A stretch of DNA of 64,000 bases. Origin: Asterias rubens (Eukaryota > Echinodermata > Asteroidea > Forcipulatida > Asteriidae). The translations under genes were made by a program, and so were the position numbers. Below the pieces are notes generated by a model. It ran no database searches. It was not told the origin of the DNA and worked only from the letters and a program-made list of their open reading frames with translations. The stretch's first letter is position 1; each line of letters starts with the position of its first letter. Shown piece by piece: positions 31,401 through 43,400 of this stretch. The stretch is from assembly GCF_902459465.1 (NCBI RefSeq), contig NC_047072.1, positions 16,783,776-16,847,775 of the forward strand. Direction: 5' to 3'.

Positions 31401-34400
31401 TTATGCTCCTCAGCTAGCCTTCTTGCCTCCTCCTCCATGCGTATTCTCTCCTCTTCTTCAAGACGGATTCGCTCCTCCTCTTCACGTCTTTAAAGAAAAG
31501 TACAATTGAAAATATTTTCAACACTGCCTCTTTTCACGGCAGGTGCGGCCCGGAAGACCCACCAAGACCATGTTCAAGACCCTGATCGCGGGTGCAGGAG
31601 TTAACAACATGGAAGAGCTTATCAGCTGTATGCAGGAAAGAGTTGTGTGGCGCGTCAGACATCGAGCCCAACTCTAACATAAGGCAACGCGACAACTTGG
31701 GTCGACTGGGTGAGTGAGTGCCTCTTTACTTATGGACTTGGTTTTACAGTTAAACTCATAGAGTGTAAATTGCTTGGAACACTTTGTGGACTTTTTAACC
31801 TCCTAAGAATTCCAGGGCTTATACTGTCAAGCAACATACTTTACTATAATTGCTTCTCTTCATCCAGCGGTATATAAATGGGTACCTACGAGGATAGAGG
31901 TTGATATTGTGTATGGAAAAGCCTTTGGAGCGCTATGGTTACCCAGGGTTGTATTTTCCCCAGGGAGCCGAGAAAGATTTAAGGAATGTCATTGGTCAAA
32001 TGACCAGGGCACCAATGTTGAGGGCATTGATACGGTTATTGTGAAATGCGCAATATTAGAACTTAGTGTCTTGCTCAAGGACACAAGTGTCATGACTGGG
32101 ATGCAAAGCCACAACCTGCCGTCGATTTCACAAAACTCTTCCTAACTTAAGACTAATCTTAGGACTTTCAACCCTGTACTGTAGCATGCAGACCTTAAGA
32201 TTAATCCTAAGTTACGACGAATTTTACTCGTCCTAACTCGAGATAAGACAAGTCCTAACTCTTTGTAAAATCGACCCCTGATGACTTAACCACCACAACT
32301 TGAATCTGATGCCTTAAAATAAACTGCTCGATCGTGACGTCCTACAATACACTGATAGTGGTTAGGTTGTAATGACTTAATCCCTAGTTTGCCAAGAATC
32401 TTTACTTGCAGGATTTCTGACTCAATTAATTGACTATAATGACTTTATGACTTAAATTTAGATCTAACCCTTAACGACTGTGACTCACAGTCATACCTGG
32501 GCTTGATATACACTGTAGCAAGACAAGGTAAAATTTTGCTAAGACCTCCTCGTTTAACGAGGTGACACCTGGTACCAACGGACACCAATCTAAGAGTCAA
32601 TTCATGCATGAATTGTTTCTAAAATTCAAAGAATTTGGGGTCAAATGATATCCAAACCATATTACTCTCAAAGAGACACCTTTCTAAAAATAGTTTATAC
32701 TATCAACAGTTGGAGTGCTACTCACCAAGTAAGTTTTTAAGGCGTTTAGTATTTGGAGTCGTTACTGAACTATGACTTTATCTTTAAAGGCAGTGGACAC
32801 TACTGGTAATTACTCAAAATAATTATTAGCATAAAACCTTACTTGGTAACGAGTAATGGGGAGCTGTTGATGATATAAAGCATTGTGAGAAACGGCTCCC
32901 TCTGATGTGATGTAGTTTTCGAGAAAGAAGTAGTTTTCCACGAACTTGATTTTGAGACCTCAGACTTAGAATTTGAGGTCTTGAAATCGAGCTTGCAACT
33001 TCATGTGACGAGGGTGTTTTTTCTTTCAATATTACCTCGCAACTGCGACGACCAATTGAGCTCAAATTTTCACAGGTTAGTTATTTTATGCAAATGTGGA
33101 GATACACCAAGTGAGAAGACTGGTCTTTGACAATTAGCAATAGAGTCCAGTGTCTTTAACACATGTAGATAATAATTTTACATCAAGGATAAAGGACTTT
33201 TGGGGGCTTTTACCCCTACACCCATGTGTGTTCATGTACTTCATACTTTCCAGAATTATGTAAAACAACTCCACAGGCACATCACTCAGGTGGAATTCGA
33301 ACCATTGACCTTTGCCATTCTAGAGTAAATCTCTTACCAATAGACAACCAAGCTAGCCTGGTGGCAAGAGGCAGTTCGAGTGCCTATGTTTTAGCAGCAG
33401 GTACAGCAACGATTTAACAGGGCCATTCGATCACCATTCCCTGCTTACCAAGCAAGCGCTGACGTTCTGCCCTAACTGTGTAAGAAAAGAATGCCACGTA
33501 GCGTAGAGTACATACACACACAAGCAAAAGATCCCTGCTAACCCATGCATGAAACACGCTTGACATACATACATAAGCATGGAATTCCCTTCTTCCAAGA
33601 GCGCTGTTTCTTTGCTGAGGGTAAGCAGTGCCATGAAATTGGGCCTAGGTTCCTGGGCCCAATTTTATAGAGCTGCTAAGCACACAAATTTGCTAAGCAT
33701 GAAATTTCTTACTTGATAAAAACAGGATTACCAACCAATTTTCCATTTGTTGCATATTGCTTGTTACTGTTTTTGGAGCTGTTGTTTGCTCATCCTTAAA
33801 ATCACGTGGAAACTTTGTTGGTAATCCTGTTTTTATCAAGGAAGAAATTTCATGCTAAGCAAATTTGTTTGCTTAGCAGCAAATTTGTTTGCTTAGCAGC
33901 TCTATGAAATTGGGCCCTGACCTTTGCCATTCTAGAGTAGATGTCTTACCACAAGACCTCCAAGCTAGCACGGCAGCTAGAGGCAGTTCCAATACTATTT
34001 TTCAGCCGTGGGTATCGCAACGATCTAACATAATATGTTGATACCCATTATGGCGTGTCGTGACCAAGCAGTTTAGATCATCAGACCCAAGCTCTGATGT
34101 GAGTTTGATACCTGGTCGTGACAGGTAATATCCCATGGCGTGTCAAGGCCGAGTGGTTAAGAGCACCGGATTCAAGCTCTGCTGTTTGATCAGCAGAGTG
34201 TGGGTTCGAATCTCGGTCGTGACACTTGCTACATAAAATTGGGGAGGTAGTGCTTTCTGCTCTACCGGCCAGGCTTCGGACTGATGATACCCAAGCCTAC
34301 ATCCATATGGACTGTATAAGGGGTAACCCTGTTTCAGCCCTAGGAGTAGCTGGCAACGGCCTCTGGACAAAAATAATTGTAGCCCACACCTTGAAGTGGC

Positions 34401-37400
34401 TTTCAGGCCTTGTGTGTCTGGCGACTTGCATAAAAAAATAAAGTAAAAAATAAAATAAAAAAATAAAATAACTTACTTGAGTTGTTCTTGTCTCTGTCGT
34501 TCCAGCTCAGCTTCTCTCTCTGCCTTCTCTCTAGCTTGACGTCTCCTCTCAGCCAAGGCTTGTTTAGCACGTTCTTCATCAGTCAGGTCTTTAGCTGGCT
34601 GGGACTGGGGTTGAGCCTGGGGTTGGGCTTGGGGTTTTTCTTGGGGTTGGGCCTTGGCTGATCCTACTGATGATGGTGCCGATCCGCTTGAGGATTCTGA
34701 GACCGTTGGAGACAAGGCTCTCTGTGACTCTGTGGAGAGGAAGAATAAAATAAATATAGATTTTATAGAATTGTTTAAAATTGAGAGTTTAGGTTGAACA
34801 AAACAAAATTTACTACAACAGGATTTCAACCAACAGATTTGAGGCATTGCATGGTGAAGTATCAATTTTATTTTGTTTTCGATAATATATAGTGTTCTTC
34901 TTGATGGGTAGATTATGTTCTTTTAAGTACTTGTCTTGCTATATTCTACTACCGCAGAGTAGATTTTTTTGAATTTGGCAGACTTCTCTACTACCGCAGA
35001 GTAGATTTTCAGACTTTTTCGGGAGACTTCTCAGTTCTGAAAAAGACCTGTCCTAGGGTCGATTTCACACAGGGTTAGGACCCCTAGGAGATACAAACAT
35101 TGATGGCTTGTCTTAAGATAGGACAAGTAACCCTTCCGAACTCAAGATAAGACTAGTCTGTAATCTTTGTAAAATCCACCCCTGCTTACTAACTTCTACC
35201 TGGGCGGAAGGAAACAAGTCAGTCGGGACTACTGCTTTCTCGAGAGGCCTTCTCGTATAAACAGTATTTACTATCGTGGAGTGAGTTTTATAGAATTATT
35301 CTTTCTTTACCTTTAGCTTTCGTCTCTTTACTCTCTGTCTTCTCCTTCTCCTTTTCTTTCTCCACATTCTCCGTCTTAGCAGGAGCCTTCTCTTGAGCTG
35401 CTGCCTTCTCTGCAGCAGCTGCCTTCTCCGCAGCAGCAGCCTTCTCTGCAGCAGCAGCTGCCTTCTCTGCAGCAGCAGCTGCCTTCACTGCGGCAGGTTT
35501 AGGCTGCCGAGGTAACCCCTTGGGTGTGGTGGACGTTTTTGTTGTAGTGGTCTTTGGTGTTGATGTTGTCCGAGTTGGGGAGCTGACGGTGGACTTGTTG
35601 GCTATGTCTGTTCGTGGGGTTAGGGCCTTCTTGATTGGAGGGGCTTGTCCGGGTGTTTTCTTGCCTGCAAATGGAAAAAGAAAGAAAGGAATTTGAAGTT
35701 TAAAAGTTTTGCCTGCAGGAAGTCCAGGCTGTGTGGCTCTTCTGTAAACATGTTATGTTCAGGCCTGATACTTCACGGAGCCAACAAAGGCGATTACCTC
35801 CATGCCCCCTGGTCATTGCCTTAGTGCCCTTGATATGTTCTAGAATCTAGAAATTTACAATTTCCTCAAAAGGTGCCCTTTACCAAGGAGAAAATGCCTT
35901 GGTGCCTTGCTCTTTCAAAAAACGAGGCATACATGTACCAGCCTGTTCGTCACTCAATAATAGCGATTTGTAAGTATTTTCAAATGCAAAATTTCTGTCC
36001 CTGTGTCATCCACATTAAAGCACAATTCCTACCTTCATTGGTTTTTCGTCTATCCCCATTTGTTTGTTTAGGTAGGTTCCTCGGAGACGCGGCTCTGCCC
36101 GGTGTACTTTTACTTCCATCCACCGAAGTTGACCCTTGACCTCCGACAGTCCTTGGTGACGGCACTCTGAGTGGAGCAGTCCTGGGTGTGGGTTGTTGCC
36201 TTGGCGATGGAGGTCGCATGTGTAGAGGGGTGCGTGGAGACGGCGCCCTCTGCAAATTCAGAAGGTCAATGATTTTCAATGAGATTGTCGGTCACATTCT
36301 CAAAGTATGTGACTTTATTTTTAAAAGCGCAAGCCAGTGGCCTTCTTTGTTCAGTTTTTTTTGTCCTTTTTTACTCCCATGGCACCAATTGTATAGATTG
36401 TGAAATTAATCAAGCATATGAAAAACCAAGAGAGAATTTAACAAATTAGTCTATAGAATACAGTTCTCTTTTTAAATTCTAGTAATACCAAATTCTTGAA
36501 GTCCAAATACATTTAGCTGTTTGTTATACAAACAATTTCACTTAAAAAAATTGTTAAAATTCACTGTGAAACAAAATTTAAAAGATGCTATTTTTCAATA
36601 ACCTGATTTGCCAAACACAGGCATGAGAATGGGTGATGATAAAAAAACAGGAAAAAATTCAGTTGATTGCAAATGTCAATATTCCATCATTTTGTGTGTG
36701 CGAAGCCGGGGTCCAGGGCCCGCTTAAGGGCCCTGGGAGCTCTGGGTATTTTAGAAGCTCTGTGGTGGTCTCTGATGCATTTCTGACACCTATTTTTCCA
36801 GGTAGAAGTGAGCTACTTTTGTGTTATTTTTTTTTTTATTTTTTTATAATAGGTTTAAGGGAAAATAAGGAATGTAAAGCTCAAACAATTCAAACAATTT
36901 TGGGTTCGCCTGCGATTTTGTTACAATTCCGGAAAAAGAAAGGAGGAAAAAAATAATAGTAATAATATTTTTATTTTTTTGACGATCTTATCCCTTATTT
37001 CTGCCCTTGAAAATGCTTTTTTTCTCACCAACAACCATTTTTATAGGTTCTTGATTTGAAATTCGGTTGTGTAAAAGAAATTCTTTTGCAATTAAATGTT
37101 TGTGATTTTAACGATCCGTCGGCGACGCACATTTTAAAATATATATAGGCCTATATATTTGGCGAGAGCGATGTGTTTTTGTGAAAGAGGTTGTTTTCAG
37201 CATAGAGGTTGAGATTAGACCCCAACATAGAAATAGAACCAATAAAGTAAGCACGTCGTCCGGACGTACAGTGTGTTCGCTGGTTCCCAATATACCTTTC
37301 GCTGGTTGTGAGGCAATAACAGGTACCAGTTTACCATGGCCTGCCGGCGATCTCAGATTCGTGCCGCGCCGCTCATTGGTTCGTGTGCAAACCTGCACGT

Positions 37401-40400
37401 ACACAGTACACAGTACACATGGTGCAAACACGTGCATTGTTTTTTCAGTAGACTTTCAAAAGTCTCCACACGTGTTATCTTTGCTGCAGCAGCAAGCGCA
37501 TTACACGCAAACATTATTGAACCGTACCACTATAAACGAAGCAAGGAATGAGGCAAGTTTATACATCTGTCGCTGCTGTTGCATGCATGCGCGATGCCAG
37601 GAAGACAACAAGCCATAAATTGGGCCAGCTGCTGGACGGCAATTTATTGTTTAGGTGCCGGTATTTCATGAACGACATGTGGGGATCCGCGATAATAACA
37701 ATTACAAAGGTAAACTTACATTGTCTGACTAGAGAAGAGGGATTAGAGAAATCCAAATCTATACCCCCAAAAACCTACCCCCCGAATTTTATAGCAAATT
37801 AACATCGAACTCGGAGACCACAATTTTGAAAGGAAAAAAACCGGAATTCCGGTTTAAACCGGAAGATTCTCATGCCTGCAAACATGCCCGAATTTGTCAA
37901 CCACTACATAGGTTTAGTGAAAACATGAACACAGTTCGGCAAAATTCTGATTTTTTTTTACAAGTGACCAGAAACTGAAATCAAGTTTTTTTACTTTCAA
38001 ATAGTTCATGGCTAAAACTTTACTTTCCCAAAACATTCTAAAGTTTGTACAGCCATAATCTACGTCAAACTAAAGTCAGTTGAGTTTACTTGCCTGAAAA
38101 CCATTAGTCAACATGAAAAAAAAACCAAAAAAACACCACCATTGAGTCATGCCAGTCATGTTCCTGTATTGTATACATATGTTAAAGAACAACATAGTGA
38201 CAATGTTTTTAAGGGTGTGTCTATCCATACCCATTATCTACGATAGTCTACAAGACCTTGATGGGAGTTTACCTTAGCTGGTGCTGGTGCTGGAGCCGTT
38301 GCCGGCGCTGCTGGTGTGTTTCCTTCTTGCGCTCCATTATTTAACTTTGAATTCGACGAGGAGCGTTTCGTTGCCGACAATGGTCTTGACATGTGTGTTG
38401 GTGTTGAGTGCGCCGACCGGCTATCCCGATGTGGGTATGGGGCTGTAGTGGAAACAAGACACGTTAGTCCAACCTTCTTACTATTACTCCTGCTCACAAA
38501 TGCCGTCTTAGTGTTCATATGGAAAGACATGATCAGATGATTGAACTTCTCTCTTGAAGGAGCACAGTGATTTCTCCTCTGGTACCTTATGAGGAAAGGG
38601 CACCACAGCGAAAGCACAGGGCACCACAGCAATTCGCTGTGGGTGCCGTGGGTTATTTTCAGGCCTGTACACAGGACGTTCAATTTATAAAATGTCTAGA
38701 TGTATGGCACCACATCCTGGGTTAGTGTTTGCTCGAGAGATTCACAAAGCTTGTATCAATTAGCCGTAGTTTAGTCGAGAAGAGAACGATGGCGCAGTCG
38801 ATGTGATTTAGCCAAGAGGTGACTAATGTTTGACATTGACACATATTTGAGTCATGGGAATATGAAATCAAAGACAACACAAAAGTGGGTCATGTCAGTT
38901 GAAGGGGTATCTATCAGAGGTATGACAGGTGGGTGTGTGGGGGTACCACCCTTAAGGTGTGAATGGGCAAGGCTAGGTTAAGTGTGTGGGTAGGGTACCA
39001 ACTCTAAGGTGTGAGTAGGCGAGTTGGGGCTAATACTGAAGTTTTGTTAGCCATCAATTATTTGAATATTAACTGCCTATCAAGGGCAGCACTGTATGCT
39101 TTGTATTTTGTGAAAGGGCAAGGGTACCCCGGCAATTTCTCCTTGGTAAAGGGCAACCTGAATGCCCTGTAAGGTAATTGTAAATTTCTACCAGAGAATT
39201 TCAAGGGCACCAAGGCAGTGACCAGGAGGCATAGAGGCACTAGTCTTCATTGCCTCAGTATAACTATGCCAGATTTTATTGATTCAAATTCAGCGCGCCA
39301 TGATGGTCGCCTGTGTTCCTGGACTTTGCGCGAATCCTTCGCAGCCAATCATGTGCATTGGGCATGGTGGGACGTGCATATTGGGCTACGAATTACCGCC
39401 TGTGGATTTTGTCCTTGATGCTTTTGATGTATTAAACAAAGTCTGCAAGCAAACACATGCCATGATGGGGGACATTATCCCACCAACAACATACCCATTC
39501 AACATTATTTTAGAAAGTATCAGACAAATCCCTATGCACCCCAACGAGCAAACATTGTGCAACGGATCTGAACTATTTACTTTCAATGTAAACAAAACAC
39601 AACATTCATCCATAGACCTCTTCAATACAGAATCATTCAGAGAATATTGAAACAGCGCTAGGCTATTCATACACTATGCAGCATTGGGTCAAAGCAGCAG
39701 GGTCGTCTGCACCATGACGGTACAATGGGGTATTTAAAGATGTATAGAAAGATACAGCAAATGGTTATTCACCCAATTCACATGTTTTTAACAGCAATGT
39801 AGTACATGTTTGTAAATAACTTATGATGGAATCGAATCTAGTCTAAAAAGAATTCTTAAACAGAGCTGCTTTTGTACAAACAGGGTCATAAATTGTTTTT
39901 TTTTTTTATTTTGCTTACATCACCAATGCTGTACCTTTTCTTGATTCAAAAGCAAACCAGTCACAGAAGCTTTGCCAATATCTTCTGAAATAATGCCTTT
40001 AAAAGAAAGCCACATAGCTTGTGCAGCGTTTTGGAGTTGTGTTTAGTTTCTAAACACATTAGTTCCAGGCAAACATTTCAGCCTAGCACACTCATACATG
40101 TAGCATGCATGCTCAATTGCACACAGTTCAACTAAAACCAAAACAGAAAAAAATACATGCAGTGAATCTTTAACAAAGATTATCCGCAAACATTTCACAC
40201 ACCGTGGTTAATTTTCACTTACTGAACGGCAAACTGTTAACCTAACACTTAAAAAAACTCCTTATATTGAAACTTTTACATTTGTCTGCCATTGTAAAAG
40301 ACACTCACTTCCAGTGTACAACATTCTCAAGAAATTGCCAAAAGAATTAGTTCAACAATTTTGCAGTGCTGGTACAAACATTTGTACACACAACTTCTAC

Positions 40401-43400
40401 AACTTCAATTAAACATTGTTCCACAAAGCATTCCCATGGAAATTCTCTCCCATAAAAATACTTAAATTGGCAAACAGATTCCCCCCCCCCAAATAAAAAA
40501 CCTAAGTAAAACAAAAAATTACAACCAATACTGTGCTGCGTCAATCAAGATGTCTATTTGTAATCCTTCAAAAATTTCGCTGAATTTGATACAAAAGAAT
40601 CGACCCACGCCCTGTACAACTTCATTGTTTATTTAACATAGTTGGGAATAGAAGAAGTCCAAGTAGGGTCTGTATGACAGAAAGATAGACAGACCTACGA
40701 CGTGATGTGAATGAAGGTTACATAAACCAACTAAACAATTACGTCCACTGGATCTATTAAAGGCAGTGGACACTATTGGTAATTACTCAAAATAATTATT
40801 AGCATAAAATCTTTCTTGATTACGAGTAATGGGGAGGGTTGATAAAAATGATAGTTTAAAACATTGTGAGGAACAGCTCCTTCTGTAGTGACGTAGTTTT
40901 CGAGAAAGAAGTAATTTTCCACGAATTTGATTTCAATACCTCATATTTTGAATTTGAGGTCTCGAAATCAAGCATCTGAAAGCACACAACTTCATGTGAC
41001 ACTGGTGCGACAAAGGTTTTTTTTGACGACGACCGATTGAGCTCAAATTTTCACAGGTTTGCTACTTTATGCATATGTTGAGGTTCACCGAGTGAGAAGA
41101 CTGGTCTTTGACAATTACCAATAGTGTTCAGTGTCTTTAAGAAGTAAAGGTATTCAGTTATTCTTGGTTAACAACGCTGGCAGAAAGCATGCTTGGAATT
41201 TATGTAACCCAAACTTGCAAACGAAAAAACAACAAAGAACACTTTTTGCTTAAAAATTACTTGTTGTGCGATTGGTAAATACATGTTATGTCCTGTCGTT
41301 TTCCTACAAATGTTCAGAATAGTTTTAACTAAGGAGAAAAACAGGTTCTCTATGGCAATTCAGACTTCATTTCAGCTATGTTTTCAGAGGGACATATTGC
41401 AGAGAAAAAAGGTTCTAGCATGAACCTCATAACCAGTGAGCTTTCATACTTGAATAAAACAGCTATGAAATTTTCCTTTGAAGACATGGACACTATTGGT
41501 AATTGTCAAAGACCAGTCTTCTCACTTGGTGAACCTCAACATTTGCATAAAATAAAAAAACTGTGAAAATTTGAGCTCAATCGGTGGTCGAAGTTGCGAG
41601 ATAATGATGAAAGAAAAAACACGCTTGTCACACAAAGTTGTGTGCGTTTAGATATTTGATTTCGATACCTCAAGTTCTAAATCTGAGGTCGCGAAATTCT
41701 TGAAAACTATGTCACTTCAGAGGGAGCGTTTCTCAAAATGTTTTGTACCATCAACCTCTCCCCATTACACGTCACCAAGTAAGTTTTTATGCTGATAATT
41801 ATTTTGAGTAGTTACCAAGTGTCCACTGCCTTTAAATACCAATCCTGTAAACACTATTCAAGATCGACTAATGCTCTCTGTGAAATACACCCCAGATTCT
41901 TACCCCCCCCCAAAAAAAAAAAAACCAGGTTTATTTCCAGATCCCAAACTATCAGTAACCAGAGTGTCCAAATCTACAAATCCACCATAGGTAAGCTTAC
42001 ACTGTACCTAGTAATCTATTCAAATCAACTAGGGTTAGGCTTACAACTGCATGCAAATACTAATCTCACTGCTAGTGTCAAAAGATTGAAGTGGTTTTTT
42101 TGTATGCTGTAGAAACGGGTGGGTGTTTTCCCTGCATTGCCAGGCATTCAAAGCAGTGACAGGTACAATTATGGAAAAACATTCTGTATCCTGCCATCAT
42201 TTTTTGTAACTAGACAACAATATTTATTCTAGTCAGTGTTTATCAGCATTCAGCTTGGTAGGGTTCGAACCTACAACCTTAAACTGCAAGTCCTGCAGGC
42301 TAACCAATGGATTGTCTACTCGGTACCACCATAGCACATACATTAATAAATCTATAGTTTTTTTTAAGAAGGAGGGAGTTAAATTAAATCTATGATACAG
42401 GGCCTAGTAAGGTTTGCGGTAACACCATATACCGGTAAAGATAATCTCTTGTTGAGTTGGAGGTGGTTCCCCATTCTGAAAAGAACCGTAGGTTTCAACT
42501 CGATGTTTCGATCAGTATGCTCTAATAAAAAAATAAAAATAAATCTACCAATAAATAAATCAAAAATAGACAACCTTTTATCCTTGGTATTCTGCTGATT
42601 TCAGCGGCCATGTTGGATTGTGTCGCATCCATACATAAAGAGTAATTCCAAAAAGAAGCGGGAAAATCCTGACGAAATTTCACAAATCCTCAATCACGTC
42701 CGACTTCCAATTCTGCCATTTATTTTTTTAAGTAAGTGTTGAACTATGTTTGCAGCCTTACCAGGAATTACAAATGTCAAATGTAGATCAAATTGAATAC
42801 CAATTGGTAAATCATCGAACTATAACTTTTTTCCTTGTGAAGTTTTTTAAGTGACAGCCATGGATACCAACAACATGTATCATTTGGTTACCAGGCAACA
42901 ACTATAACGAAGACTATCACAAAGTACAATATCAAAGTGTACTTCAACCCATTCAGTATACAAATGAATTGATCCAACGGAATACGAAAATGGCAGAATG
43001 TACGAATCACACGGTAAGCAGTCACTAGTTCAGAAGCCGTTCAACCCGCCCAACTGTTCACATGTCTAGAGCACCCAGCAACTGACAGCCAGTAAAACCC
43101 ACCCTATACAACCAAATCAATACTTCAACAGGAAACCACTAAAGGCCTCAACCTTAGGCCTGCTGCCTATTGTTCCCAACAACTCTATTGTCTTCTTTTG
43201 TTCACCTGAGGAAATTTTAGACTTTCCTATGCAGTGGGCCCAGTCACCCCTACCCATTGTGAAGGGAATCCACTTGGCTTTTAGCACCTGTTTTGGAAGT
43301 TTCTTTCTATTGAAACTACTACCCCAAGACCTTGTATATCTTGCCTGTACAAACAAGCTACTTCATACTGTTGGGGAGGGCATGACACCTCCAAAGTTCA

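Noticed and set aside
34140-34225. Functional tRNA-Leu(CAA) gene
   Set aside because: It is followed by a SINE body and A-rich tail shared with 9451-9759, so it is a retroposon head.
37181-37618. 145-codon ORF in the 1.26-kb TIR element
   Set aside because: No transposase motif (no DDE-like spacing or zinc knuckle seen); likely chance in a GC-richer segment.
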